Shown piece after piece: positions 16,937-25,468 of a DNA stretch of 64,000 nucleotides. This DNA is from Streptomyces sp. NBC_01262 (GTDB taxonomy: Bacteria; Actinomycetota; Actinomycetes; Streptomycetales; Streptomycetaceae): positions 9,160,501-9,224,500 of the forward strand of contig NZ_CP108462.1 in assembly GCF_036226365.1 (NCBI RefSeq), given 5' to 3'. The translations under genes and the position numbers were made by a program. Every line of letters begins with the position of its first letter. The first letter of the stretch is position 1. The notes under the pieces are model-generated. The model saw only the letters and a list, made by a program, of their open reading frames with translations. It did not search any database and was not told the origin of the DNA.

Positions 16937-17757
16937 GCGTGCTCGGACAACTGGAGGGCTTCTACGACGCCGTGCCCCGGGCCGGTGCGCGCGCCGAGGA
17001 CCACGGGCCGCTCACCCTCTTCGTGCGCGACGGCGCGGGCTGGCCCTTCTACGCGCGCCCCACCCTCGGCCACCCCGGCCCGGTCGGCGCGGCCGACGTG
17101 GCGCGAGTGCGCGCCCGGCAGCGCGAACTCGGCGTGCCGGAGGCCTTCGAGTGGGTCGACGAGACCGCGCCCACGCTGCGCGCGGCGGCCGAGGAAGCCG
17201 GACTGGCCGTCCACACCCACCCCCTGATGGTCCTGGACCCGGCCGCCGCCGAACCGGCGCCGCATGCCTCGTCCGTGCTGTCCGAAGGCCTGTCCGTACG
17301 CATCCTGGCCTCCGCCGACCCCGCGCTCCCCACCGCCCTCACCGTCCCCCACCTGGCCTTCGCCGACCCCGGCACCCACATCGGCACCGCCGGCACCAAC
17401 AGCCTCACCGCGCTCGTGCCGCTGCACGCCGACCCCGTCGCCGTCGAGCGGGCCACCACCCGCATCGACGCCGGGCTCACCGTCTTCGCCGCCGCCGTCG
17501 ACGGCACGACGGCGCTGTGCGCGGGCCAGTACAACCCCGTCGGCGAGGTCTGCGAGATCGTCGGCATCGGCACCCTCCCCGCCGCCCGCCGCCGCGGCCT
17601 CGCGTACGCCGTCACCGCCACCCTCGTCGAGGACGCCCTGGCGCACGGCCTGCGCACGGTCTTCCTGTCCGCCGGGGACGAGGACGTCGCCCGCATCTAC
17701 GCCAGGCTGGGCTTCCGCCGCGTCGGCACGGCCCTGATCGCCGAACCGTTCGTCTAG
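16933..17757 (+). CDS. GNAT-family N-acetyltransferase with N-terminal extension
   Basis: The 274-residue protein has a C-terminal GNAT fold: VCEIVGIGTLPAARRRGLAYAVTATLVEDALAHGLRTVFLSAGDEDVARIYARLGFRRVG carries the acetyl-CoA loop (RRRGLA) and the terminal YARLGFRR strand. The first about 120 residues (FEWVDETAPTLRAAAEEAGLAVHTHPLMVLDP) form a second, degenerate GNAT-like half. Coupled by ATGA to the YbaK-like gene. Its TAG stop lies inside the left tip of the 17754-17815 repeat. The substrate is unknown. Confidence 0.85.
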   Translation: MSVLGQLEGFYDAVPRAGARAEDHGPLTLFVRDGAGWPFYARPTLGHPGPVGAADVARVRARQRELGVPEAFEWVDETAPTLRAAAEEAGLAVHTHPLMVLDPAAAEPAPHASSVLSEGLSVRILASADPALPTALTVPHLAFADPGTHIGTAGTNSLTALVPLHADPVAVERATTRIDAGLTVFAAAVDGTTALCAGQYNPVGEVCEIVGIGTLPAARRRGLAYAVTATLVEDALAHGLRTVFLSAGDEDVARIYARLGFRRVGTALIAEPFV

Positions 17758-17815
17758 GCCCTGTCCGGGCGATCATGGCCGGGCCCGCGACCCTGATCGC
17801 CCGGACAGGGCCTAG
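17754..17815. repeat. perfect 22-bp CTAG-tipped inverted repeat ending two convergent genes
   Basis: The arms at 17754-17775 and 17794-17815 (CTAGGCCCTGTCCGG ... reading inward) are perfectly complementary over 22 bases around an 18-base loop. The left tip holds the TAG of the plus-strand GNAT gene (17755-17757), and the right tip the stop of the minus-strand GNAT gene (17812-17814). It should act as a bidirectional terminator. Confidence 0.85.
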
Positions 17816-18300
17816 TCGCCCATCCGGCGGACGTCGAGCGACAGCGCCGTCGAGTGCTCCGCGAAACCCATGCTGCGGTACATGCGCTCGGCGTCGGGGA
17901 AGGCGTGCAGGTCGACCCGCGAGACGCCGTGCCCGGCCAGCCACTCCAGCAGGCGCTCCGTCGTCGCCCGGCCGTAACCGCGGCCCCGGTAGCGCTCGTC
18001 GGTGCACACGGTGAAGACGAAGCCGAACCGGCCCGTCGGATGCCCCGGGGCCGGCAGCCGCTGCTCCACGGTGCCGACCGCGCACGCGGCCAGATGCGGC
18101 CCGCCGTCACCGGGGTCCCCGTCCACGACGCACGCGCCCAGCACCGCGCCCTCCCCGGCCAGCTGGGCGCGCAGCAGCCGCTCGGCCGACGCCTCCCACG
18201 GGCCGGGCTCGTCGACGCCCTTCATCGTGTGGAACATCAGCCGGCGCAACCGCACCAGCTCGGGGGCGTCGCCGGGTATCGCGAGGCGCACGTCGATCAT
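17812..18300 (-). CDS. GNAT-family N-acetyltransferase
   Basis: A 162-residue single-domain GNAT. It starts VRLAIPGDAPELVRLRRLMFHTM and carries the acetyl-CoA pyrophosphate loop FVFTVCTDERYRGRGYGRATTERLLEWLAGHGVSRVDLHAFPDAERMYRSMGFAEHS. The R-G-R-G-Y-G motif is intact. It converges on the preceding GNAT gene, sharing the palindromic terminator. The substrate cannot be inferred. Confidence 0.9.
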   Translation of the reverse strand: MIDVRLAIPGDAPELVRLRRLMFHTMKGVDEPGPWEASAERLLRAQLAGEGAVLGACVVDGDPGDGGPHLAACAVGTVEQRLPAPGHPTGRFGFVFTVCTDERYRGRGYGRATTERLLEWLAGHGVSRVDLHAFPDAERMYRSMGFAEHSTALSLDVRRMGD

Positions 18301-18350
18301 GGCCGCACGCTACCGGGAATCTCCGCGGGACGAGGCTCGTTGGCCAGGAC

Positions 18351-18761
18351 ATGAGCTATGGCGATTCCGACACCGTCGAGAAGATCCTCAGGGACCTCGG
18401 CGACACCTGGGCGGTGGTGGGACTGTCCGGCAACCAGGGGCGCGCGGCGTACGGCGTCGCGGCCGTGCTGCAGCGCTACGGCAAGCGGATCGTGCCCGTC
18501 CACCCGAAGGCGGAGACCGTACACGGGGAGAAGGGCTACGCCTCGCTCGCGGAGATCCCCTTCCCCGTCGATGTCGTGGACGTGTTCGTGAACTCCGAGC
18601 TCGCCGGGCCGGTCGCCGACGAAGCCGTGGGGATCGGCGCGAGCGCGGTCTGGTTCCAGCTCGGCGTCATCGACGAGGCGGCCTACCACCGGGTGCGGGA
18701 CGCGGGCCTGGAGATGGTCATGGACCGCTGCCCGGCCATCGAGATCCCGAGGCTGCGCTGA
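18351..18761 (+). CDS. CoA-binding domain protein
   Basis: A 136-residue stand-alone CoA-binding (YccU/succinyl-CoA synthetase alpha N-domain type) protein: TWAVVGLSGNQGRAAYGVAAVLQRYGKRIVPVHPKAETVHGEKGYASLAEIPFPVDVVDVFVN and GIGASAVWFQLGVIDEAAYHRVRDAGLEMVMDRCPAIEIPRL, ending in the C-P-x-I-E signature. Its role is unknown; the fold binds CoA or a related nucleotide. It lies divergently 50 bases from the GNAT gene and 32 bases before the IMPACT gene. Confidence 0.9.
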   Translation: MSYGDSDTVEKILRDLGDTWAVVGLSGNQGRAAYGVAAVLQRYGKRIVPVHPKAETVHGEKGYASLAEIPFPVDVVDVFVNSELAGPVADEAVGIGASAVWFQLGVIDEAAYHRVRDAGLEMVMDRCPAIEIPRLR

Positions 18762-18793
18762 TACCGCTGATACCCGCCGCATAGGGTGGGGAC

Positions 18794-19420
18794 ATGGCGG
18801 AGCGGTATCTGACGGTCGCGCGCGAGGGCGTCCACGAGAGCGAGATCAAACGCTCGCGCTTCCTGTGCACCCTCGCACCCGCCGCCACCGAGGAAGCCGC
18901 CCAGGACGTCATCGCCCGCGTCCGCAAGGACCACCCCACCGCCACCCACAACTGCTTCGCCTACGTCATCGGCCCCGACGGCCGCCTGCACAAGGCCTCC
19001 GACGACGGCGAACCCGGCGGCACCGCGGGCACCCCCATGCTCCAGGTGCTGCTCCGCCGCGAGATCCGCGACGTCGTGGCCGTCGTGACCCGTTACTACG
19101 GCGGCGTCCAGCTCGGCGCAGGCGGCCTCGTCCGCGCGTACGGCGGCGCCGTCTCGGCCGCCCTGGACGACCTGGGCGTCATCGAACGGCGCAGGCTCGC
19201 GCTGGTCGCGGTGGCCGTCGACCACCAGCGCGCCGGCAAGCTGGAGAACGACCTGCGGACGGCGGGCCGCGCTGTGCGCGGGGTCTCCTACGGCTCGGAC
19301 GTGACGATCGACCTGGGCATCCCGGAGGAGGAACTCCCGCAGTTCCGCGCCTGGCTGGCCGATGCGACCGCCGGGTCGGCGACGGCGGTGGCGACGGGAA
19401 CGGCGTACGTGGACGTCTAG
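18794..19420 (+). CDS. YigZ/IMPACT-family protein
   Basis: The 208-residue product has the IMPACT signature SRFLCTLAPAATEEAAQDVIARVRKDHPTATHNCFAYVIGPDG and SDDGEPGGTAGTPMLQVLLRREIRDVVAVVTRYYGGVQLGAGGLVRAYGGAV. Bacterial YigZ proteins are of uncertain biochemical role; eukaryotic IMPACT acts on translation control. Its stop codon TAG (19418-19420) sits in a CTAG that also holds the stop of the convergent gene. Confidence 0.92.
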   Translation: MAERYLTVAREGVHESEIKRSRFLCTLAPAATEEAAQDVIARVRKDHPTATHNCFAYVIGPDGRLHKASDDGEPGGTAGTPMLQVLLRREIRDVVAVVTRYYGGVQLGAGGLVRAYGGAVSAALDDLGVIERRRLALVAVAVDHQRAGKLENDLRTAGRAVRGVSYGSDVTIDLGIPEEELPQFRAWLADATAGSATAVATGTAYVDV

Positions 19421-19431
19421 GGCCTGTCCGG
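19417..19431. repeat. half copy of the CTAG-GGCCTGTCCGG element
   Basis: CTAGGGCCTGTCCGG matches one arm of the repeat seen at 11435 and 17754. No complementary right arm follows. The CTAG carries the stop codons of both convergent genes, and the arm itself is read as the last codons (LPDRP) of the minus-strand YoaK-like protein. Confidence 0.6.
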
Positions 19432-20163
19432 CAGCGGGGCGGTCCAGCTTCCGGCGGTGCGGGTCAGCGCGAAGGTGGCGGCGGTCGTGATGGCGAGCAC
19501 AAGGGCGGCGAACAGCAGGGGCAGCGCGGGGTGGCCGTGCAGGATGGCGAGGGCGCCGCAGAGGGCGCCGGTGAGCATGGCCACCGTCGAGAGCAGCCGT
19601 GAGCCGGCCTTGCTGCCGCTGCCGCCCGCGGCCCGGCTGTCGGAGGCCATGCCGGTGATGGTGAAGGTCAGGACGGTGGTCATCAGGTCGGGCACCTTCA
19701 GCGCGCGGGCGGCGGCGTTCTGTACGCCCATGCCGAGGGCCAGTACCACGATCAGCCAGTAGCGCGGACCGCCCGCGAACGGGCCACCGCAGGCCTGCGC
19801 GATCACGTATGCCGCGAGGACCAGTCCGGTCTGCGACACGAGCGCCAGATACAGCAGCCGCCCGCGGTCGGCGTGGACGCGGTGGGCGATGCGGCCGCCG
19901 AGCAGGGCGCCCAGGACGAACGCGCCGAGGGCCGTCAGTGAGGCGGCCGGGGAGAACTCGGGGGCTCCGGCGAGGGCGAAGCCGGACAGGACGACGTTGC
20001 CCGTCATGTTGGCGACGAAGACATGCCCCAGCGCCAGAAAACTGAAGGCGTCCACGAGGCCGGTGACCACGGTCAGGGAGAGCATCAGCGGCGGCAGCGG
20101 GCCGTGACGGTCCTTCATGTCCGGGACCAGGGTGGTCCACGCTTCGCGCAGCACGACAAGCAC
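19417..20163 (-). CDS. YoaK-family (DUF1275) membrane protein
   Basis: The 248-residue protein is hydrophobic with about six membrane segments. DUF1275 motifs are visible: LTVVTGLVDAFSFLALGHVFVANMTGNVVLSGFAL, FVLGALLGGRIAHR, LALGMGVQNAAARALKVPDLMTTVLTFTITGMASDS. This family has no established transport substrate. The final five residues are encoded by the half repeat described above, suggesting that the C-terminus was remodelled by it. Confidence 0.88.
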   Translation of the reverse strand: MLVVLREAWTTLVPDMKDRHGPLPPLMLSLTVVTGLVDAFSFLALGHVFVANMTGNVVLSGFALAGAPEFSPAASLTALGAFVLGALLGGRIAHRVHADRGRLLYLALVSQTGLVLAAYVIAQACGGPFAGGPRYWLIVVLALGMGVQNAAARALKVPDLMTTVLTFTITGMASDSRAAGGSGSKAGSRLLSTVAMLTGALCGALAILHGHPALPLLFAALVLAITTAATFALTRTAGSWTAPLPDRP

Positions 20164-20192
20164 GGGACGCTCCGAATCCTCGTTCTCCTGGC

Positions 20193-20236
20193 GGACAGGT
20201 CCTGACCCAGCCTGTGACGATCAGGACGGTCTGTCC
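20193..20236. repeat. diverged hairpin related to the CTAG/GGCCTGTCC repeat
   Basis: GGACAGGTCCTGA (20193-20205) and TCAGGACGGTCTGTCC (20221-20236) are complementary except for a three-base bulge, with a 15-base loop. It carries the GGACAG/CTGTCC core of the repeat but lacks CTAG ends. It lies between the YoaK-like gene's start and the permease pseudogene. Confidence 0.4.
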
Positions 20237-20250
20237 AACGATGTCCGCTC

Positions 20251-20615
20251 AGCGCCATCCGCATCCGGGTGGCCGGCGTCACCGGCGTCGACCGCACCTC
20301 CCGGGCCCGGGTCAACGCGGTCTCCGCCCGGATCCGCGCCGCGTACCCCGGGTTCCGGGTGGGCGTCACCGTGGGCAGCTCTCCCGCGCCGCAGAGCATC
20401 GTGCTGCCGTCGGGCATCGGCGTCCGTGAGAGCTGGGGCGCCAAGGGCGTGGCCCTGCGCATCCTGAGGGCCGTGGCCACCAAGAGCGCGGTGCTGTTGG
20501 TCCTGGTGCCGGTGGTCTGCGCGCTCTTCCTCGGACAGGTCGCGCCGCCGACCTCGCCGTGCCGATCAGGGCCCAGTCCCGGATCGCCCCGGCCCACCTG
20601 CCGGCCGCGGACTGA
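20251..20615 (+). pseudogene. decayed FtsX-type ABC permease fragment
   Basis: From 20251 one frame reads AIRIRVAGVTGVDRTSRARVNAVSARIRAAYPG, VGVTVGSSPAPQSIVLPSG, WGAKGVALRILRAVATKSAVLLVLVPVVCALFLGQVA, a pattern I recognise from the large periplasmic and membrane part of FtsX-type permeases. There is no start codon for the N-terminal half. After about 20540 the family sequence seems to continue in another frame (DLAVPIRAQSRIAPAHLPAAD, ending at a TGA at 20613-20615). Both ends are missing. No ATPase gene lies beside it. Confidence 0.6.
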
Positions 20616-20801
20616 GGCGATCCGCAACACAGCGGACATTTGCGGTCATCCGCCCCCTGAATCCGGTGAAAAACTGAGGTCAGTGGTGGACCAGGTGCTG
20701 ACCGGCGCTAGCGTGGTCAGGTGCCGGCGGCCGGACCCAACGCCGGTCCGTGCTGGTCCCGGGGGCGGACGAGGGGAAAGAGTGCAGGTCGGAGCGTCAC
20801 C

Positions 20802-21965
20802 ATGAGAATTCTGCACACCTCCGACTGGCACCTGGGGCGGTCCTTCCACCGCGTCGGTCTGCTGGACGCCCAGGCGGCGTTCATCGACCACCTCATCGCC
20901 ACCGCGCGCGACGAAAGCGTCGACGCCGTGCTCGTCGCCGGGGACGTCTACGACCGGGCGCTGCCCTCGCTGCCCGCCGTCGAGCTGTTCGACGACGCCC
21001 TGCACCGGCTGGCCGCCCTGGGCGTGCCCACGGTCATGATCTCCGGCAACCACGACTCGGCCCGCCGCCTCGGCGTTGCCGCCGGTCTGATCGGGCGCGC
21101 CGGGATCCACCTGCGTACGGACCCGGCGGGCTGCGCGACCCCCGTCCTCCTGGCGGACGCCCACGGGGAGGTCGCCTTCTACGGCCTGCCGTATCTCGAA
21201 CCGGCCCTGGTACGCGAGGAGTTCGACCTCGGGCGCGCCGGACACACCGAGGTGCTGGCCGCCGCCATGGAACGGGTGCGGGCAGACCTGGCGGCACGCC
21301 CGGCGGGGACCCGGTCGGTGGTGCTGGCGCATGCCTTCGTCACCGGCGGGGCGGCCTGCGACAGCGAACGGGACATCACGGTGGGCGGTGTGGCGGCCGT
21401 GCCGGCGGAGGTCTTCGACGGGGTGGACTACGCGGCGCTGGGTCATCTGCACGGTTGCCAGCGCATCACGGACCGGGTCCGCTACTCCGGTTCTCCGATC
21501 GCGTACTCCTTCTCGGAGGCGGACCACCGCAAGAGCATGTGGCTGGTCGACCTCGGCGCGGACGGGGCCGTGAGCGCCGAGCGCGTCGACTGCCCGGTGC
21601 CGCGCCCACTGGCCAGGATCCGGGGCCGGCTCGACGACCTGCTGACCGACCCGGCGTACGACCGGCACGAGCAGGCCTGGGTCGAGGCGACCCTCACCGA
21701 CCCGGCCCGCCCGCACGAGCCCATGGCGCGGCTGCGCAAGCGGTTCCCGCACACCCTGGCGCTGGCCTTCGAGCCGGAGCGCACCGGCGAGGACCCCATG
21801 GCCTCGTACGCGCAGCGGCTGCGCGGCCGCACCGACCAGCAGATCGCGGAGGACTTCGTGGCCCACGTACGCGGCGGCAACGCGGCCGACGCCCGGGAAC
21901 GGGCCGTGCTGCGCGACGCGTTCGACGCGGTGCGCACCGCCGAGGCCGCGGCGGAGGTCAACTGA
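20802..21965 (+). CDS. sbcD: exonuclease subunit SbcD
   Basis: The 387-residue protein has all calcineurin-like nuclease motifs: MRILHTSDWHLGRSFH, AGDVYDRALPS, MISGNHDS, a late AHAF pattern, and ALGHLHG. The ATG at 20802 begins the canonical start MRILHTSDWHLG; the frame is open further upstream without homology. SbcD is the Mn-dependent nuclease subunit of the SbcCD complex, which cuts DNA hairpins and double-strand ends. Its stop overlaps the start of sbcC (TGATG), so the two are translationally coupled. Confidence 0.95.
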   Translation: MRILHTSDWHLGRSFHRVGLLDAQAAFIDHLIATARDESVDAVLVAGDVYDRALPSLPAVELFDDALHRLAALGVPTVMISGNHDSARRLGVAAGLIGRAGIHLRTDPAGCATPVLLADAHGEVAFYGLPYLEPALVREEFDLGRAGHTEVLAAAMERVRADLAARPAGTRSVVLAHAFVTGGAACDSERDITVGGVAAVPAEVFDGVDYAALGHLHGCQRITDRVRYSGSPIAYSFSEADHRKSMWLVDLGADGAVSAERVDCPVPRPLARIRGRLDDLLTDPAYDRHEQAWVEATLTDPARPHEPMARLRKRFPHTLALAFEPERTGEDPMASYAQRLRGRTDQQIAEDFVAHVRGGNAADARERAVLRDAFDAVRTAEAAAEVN

Positions 21966-24961
21966 TGCGCCTGCACCGCCTCACCCTCACCGCCTTCGGC
22001 CCCTTCGCGGACTCCCAGAGCGTCGACTTCGACGAGCTGTCCTCGGCCGGGCTCTTCCTGCTGCACGGCCCGACCGGCGCGGGCAAGACCTCCGTCCTGG
22101 ACGGGGTGTGCTTCGCGCTCTACGGCGGCGTGCCCGGCAGTCGCCCGACGGCCAGGCTGCGCAGCGACCACGCCGACCCGGAGACCATGACCGAGGTCGT
22201 CCTCGAACTCACCGTCGGCGGACGGCGGCTGGAGATCACCCGGCGGCCCGAGCAGCTGCGCCCGAAGAAGCGCGGCAGCGGCATGACACCCGAGAAAGCG
22301 GTCACGCTGCTGCGCGAGCACACCGGCGGGGCCTGGCGCGCCCTGTCCAAGTCCCACCAGGAGGTGGGTGAGGAGCTGCTGCGGCTGATCGGGATGAGCA
22401 AGGAGCAGTTCTGCCAGGTCGTGCTGCTGCCCCAAGGCGAGTTCGCGGGCTTCCTGCGGGCCGGCGCCGCCGAGCGGGCCGCCCTGCTCGGCCGGCTGTT
22501 CGACACCAGCCGCTTCAAGGCCGTCGAGGACTGGCTCAGGGACCGCCGCCGCGCCTCCGAACAGCGGATCCGCACCGGCGACGAGGAACTGCTCAACCTC
22601 GCCCACCGCATCCAGCAGGAGGCCGGCGAGGGCGCCGAGCCCCCGCAGGACTGGGCGGCGGGCGAACCCGACCTCGCCGAGCGGATCCTCGCCTGGGCCG
22701 CGGTCCTGCGCTGCGGCGCCCGCGAACAGGCCGCCGTCGCCCGCCTCGCACTGGACACCGCCGAGGCCGCGCACACCGAAGCCCAGCAGGAAGCGCAGGC
22801 GGTACGCGAGCTGTACGCGCTCCAGCAGCGCCACGCCGCCGCCGTCCGCCGCGCCGCCGCACTCGCCGCCGTACGCCCCGAGCGCGAGGGCCAACTCGCC
22901 CGCCTGGAACGGGCCCGCCGCGCCGCCGCCGTCGAACCCGCCCTGGAACTGCGGGAGAAGGCCGCCCGCGAGCACACCGCCGCCCAGTCCGCCGAGCGCG
23001 CGGCCAGAACCGGACTGCCGGATGGCCTGGGCCTGGCCGAGGCCGGGGCGGCCCAGCTCACCGAGTACGAGAACCGGCAGCGCGAGGAGCTCGGCGCCCT
23101 GACCGAAGCCGGGCGCGCCGAACAGCAGGCCGCCGAAGTGGCCGCGGAACGCGGCTCCCTGGAGCGGGAGGCGCGCGGCGCCGAGCAGCTCGTCGCGGAC
23201 GCCGACGCCTGGCTGGAGGGCTGGGACGGCCGGCGCGAGGCGCTGCGACAGCGCCTGGACGACGCCCAGACGGCAGCCCTGCACGCCGGGGAGCTCACCG
23301 CCGTACGCGACCGGGCCCGCCGCCGCCTCGACGCCGCCCGGGACCGTGACCAGCACGCCGGCGCCCTGCAAGGGGCCGAGGACCGCCTGCGTACCGCCCG
23401 CGACACCACCGCCGACGCCCGCGAGGCCTGGCACGACACGCGCGAGGCCCGCATCGCAGGCATCGCCGCCGAACTGGCCGCCGAGCTCCACGACGGCCAC
23501 GCCTGCCTGGTCTGCGGCTCCGACCGGCACCCCGCCCCAGCCCGCCGCTGCGCCCGCCAGGTCACCGCCGACGACGAGGACCGCGCCCAGGGGGTCTACC
23601 AGCGGGCCCAGGCCGTCCAGAGCGAGGCCCAGGACGCCGTGAGCCGGGCCGTCGCCGTCCTGGAGGCCGCCCGCGCCGAGGCGGGGCAGACCCCGCTGGC
23701 GGAACTCGCCGCCGCCCACGCCGCCGTGGACCGCGAGTACGCCGAGGCCACCGCGACCGCCGCCGGCGCCCGCCCCGCCCGTGAAGCCCTCGACCGCGCC
23801 GAGGCGGAGCACACCCGCCGCCTCGCCGACCGCCAGCACGCCGCCACCCGCATCGCCACCCTCACCGCCCACCGCGAGGGCCTCGACCTCCGCCACGCCG
23901 ACCTCACCGCCCAACTCACCCGCGCCCGGGGCCCGTACGCCACCGTCGCCGCCCGCCGCACTGCCCTCGCCGCCGACATCGCCCGCTCCGCCGAGGCCGC
24001 CCGGGCGGTCCGCACCGCCAACGACACCGCCCAGCGCGTCAAGGAAGCCGACGCCCGACTCGCCGACGCCGCCTACCGCGCCGGGTTCGACACGCCCGAG
24101 GCCGCCGCCGCTGCCCTGCTCCCCGACGGCGAGGCCCGGCGCCTTCGCGAGGACGCCGAGCAGTGGCAGCGCGAGGAGGCCGCCGTCACCGCCGACCTCA
24201 CCGCCCTCGACCTGTCCGACGCGGCCGCCCTCCCGCCCGCCGACCCCGACCAAGCCACCCGCACCGCCGAAGCCGCCAACCGCCGCCTCCAGCACGCCGC
24301 CGCCCGTGACGCCGCCGCCCTGGACCGCTGCGCCGAACTCGACCGCCTCGGCGCCCGGGCGGCAACCCGCACCACCGAACTCGCCCCCGCCCGCGCCGAC
24401 CACGCCCGCCTACGGCGCCTCGCCGACCTGGCCGCAGGCACCTCCGGCGAGAACCAGCTCAGGATGGAGCTGGAGACCTACGTCCTGGCGGCCCGCCTCG
24501 AACAGGTCGCCGCCGCCGCCAGCCTGCGCCTGCTGCGCATGTCGTCGGGCCGCTACACCCTCGTCCACACCGACGCCAAGGCCTCCCGCGGCTCCCGCTC
24601 CGGCCTCGGTCTCCTCGTCCTCGACTCCTGGACCGGCACCGCCCGCGACACCGCCACCCTCTCCGGCGGCGAGACCTTCTTCGCCTCCCTCGCCCTCGCC
24701 CTCGGCCTGGCCGACGTCGTCACCGACGAGGCCGGAGGCATGCGCCTGGACACCCTCTTCATCGACGAGGGCTTCGGCAGCCTCGACGAACAGACCCTCG
24801 ACGAGGTCCTCGACGTCCTGGACGCCCTGCGGGAACGCGACCGCGCCGTCGGCATCGTCAGCCATGTCGCCGACCTGCGCCAGCGCATCCCCGTCCAGCT
24901 CCAGCTCCTCAAGGGCCGGCTCGGCTCAACCCTGCGCCAGCGCACGGCGGCTGAGCGGTGA
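21965..24961 (+). CDS. sbcC: exonuclease subunit SbcC, SMC-like ATPase
   Basis: The 998-residue protein is an SMC-like ATPase with Walker A GPTGAGKT (35-42), long Ala/Arg/Glu-rich coiled coils, a zinc hook CLVC at about residue 514-517 in the middle, an ABC signature LSGGETFF near 899 and a Walker B FIDEGFGSLD near 930-940. This is the full SbcC/Rad50 layout. It pairs with SbcD in DNA end processing. Its last 36 bases lie opposite the end of a convergent Lrp-family gene. Confidence 0.96.
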   Translation: MRLHRLTLTAFGPFADSQSVDFDELSSAGLFLLHGPTGAGKTSVLDGVCFALYGGVPGSRPTARLRSDHADPETMTEVVLELTVGGRRLEITRRPEQLRPKKRGSGMTPEKAVTLLREHTGGAWRALSKSHQEVGEELLRLIGMSKEQFCQVVLLPQGEFAGFLRAGAAERAALLGRLFDTSRFKAVEDWLRDRRRASEQRIRTGDEELLNLAHRIQQEAGEGAEPPQDWAAGEPDLAERILAWAAVLRCGAREQAAVARLALDTAEAAHTEAQQEAQAVRELYALQQRHAAAVRRAAALAAVRPEREGQLARLERARRAAAVEPALELREKAAREHTAAQSAERAARTGLPDGLGLAEAGAAQLTEYENRQREELGALTEAGRAEQQAAEVAAERGSLEREARGAEQLVADADAWLEGWDGRREALRQRLDDAQTAALHAGELTAVRDRARRRLDAARDRDQHAGALQGAEDRLRTARDTTADAREAWHDTREARIAGIAAELAAELHDGHACLVCGSDRHPAPARRCARQVTADDEDRAQGVYQRAQAVQSEAQDAVSRAVAVLEAARAEAGQTPLAELAAAHAAVDREYAEATATAAGARPAREALDRAEAEHTRRLADRQHAATRIATLTAHREGLDLRHADLTAQLTRARGPYATVAARRTALAADIARSAEAARAVRTANDTAQRVKEADARLADAAYRAGFDTPEAAAAALLPDGEARRLREDAEQWQREEAAVTADLTALDLSDAAALPPADPDQATRTAEAANRRLQHAAARDAAALDRCAELDRLGARAATRTTELAPARADHARLRRLADLAAGTSGENQLRMELETYVLAARLEQVAAAASLRLLRMSSGRYTLVHTDAKASRGSRSGLGLLVLDSWTGTARDTATLSGGETFFASLALALGLADVVTDEAGGMRLDTLFIDEGFGSLDEQTLDEVLDVLDALRERDRAVGIVSHVADLRQRIPVQLQLLKGRLGSTLRQRTAAER

Positions 24962-25375
24962 CGAGTAGACGACACTCGTCGTCACCGACCCGAGGCCGGC
25001 GATACGGCCCGCGACCTGTTCCAGGTGCCGCATCGACCGGGCGGTGACCTTCATGACGAAGCAGTCGTCGCCCGTGACGTGGTGGGCCTCCAGAACCTCC
25101 GGCGTCGTGGCGAGCAGGTCGTGGAACGGCTTGTAGTTGCCGTGCGGGTAGCGCAGCCGTACGAAGGCCAGGATCGGCAGGCCGATCCGGTCGTGGTCGA
25201 TCACCGCGGAGTAGCCGCTGATCACACCGGCCTCCTCCAGGCGGCGTACGCGTTCGGTGACAGCGCTCGGCGACATGGCGACGGCACGGGCGAGCTCGGC
25301 GTAGCTGGCGCGGCCGTCGTTCTGGAGGGCTTCGAGGATGCGCCAGTCGGTGGCGTCGAGGGAATGATCGGTCAT
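24926..25375 (-). CDS. Lrp/AsnC-family transcriptional regulator
   Basis: The 149-residue product has the winged helix (LDATDWRILEALQNDGRASYAELARAVAMSPSAVTERVRRLEEAGVISGYSAVIDHDRIGL) and the RAM ligand-binding domain (EVLEAHHVTGDDCFVMKVTARSMRHLEQVAGRIAGLGSVTTSVVYSSPL). It probably senses an amino acid or related small molecule. It diverges from the rhodanese gene across a 93-base gap that holds an imperfect palindrome, so the rhodanese gene is its most likely target along with itself. Its 3' end overlaps sbcC. Confidence 0.92.
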   Translation of the reverse strand: MTDHSLDATDWRILEALQNDGRASYAELARAVAMSPSAVTERVRRLEEAGVISGYSAVIDHDRIGLPILAFVRLRYPHGNYKPFHDLLATTPEVLEAHHVTGDDCFVMKVTARSMRHLEQVAGRIAGLGSVTTSVVYSSPLSRRALAQG

Positions 25376-25410
25376 GGGTGGTGTTTAGCAGGGGAATCCA
25401 CGGCCGGGCA

Positions 25411-25434
25411 AGTGAATCCCGGGGGATTTCCACT
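25411..25434. promoter_or_regulatory. imperfect palindrome, candidate Lrp-family operator
   Basis: AGTGAATCCC (25411-25420) and GGGATTTCCACT (25423-25434) are inverted copies differing by a two-base insertion. They lie between the divergent Lrp-family and rhodanese genes. Position and symmetry suit an Lrp/AsnC operator; binding is not shown. Confidence 0.4.
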
Positions 25435-25468
25435 CCTGGCCCGCCCCGGGATCCGTAGATTTCTGGCC

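Noticed and set aside
21482..24403. A 973-codon open frame antisense to sbcC
   Set aside because: Glycine/alanine-rich shadow of a high-GC gene; the opposite strand encodes a complete SbcC with all motifs.
20750..24961. A 1403-codon plus-strand frame upstream of and including sbcC
   Set aside because: Only the part from 21965 matches SbcC; the N-terminal section is an unused frame through sbcD with no family similarity and low-complexity composition.
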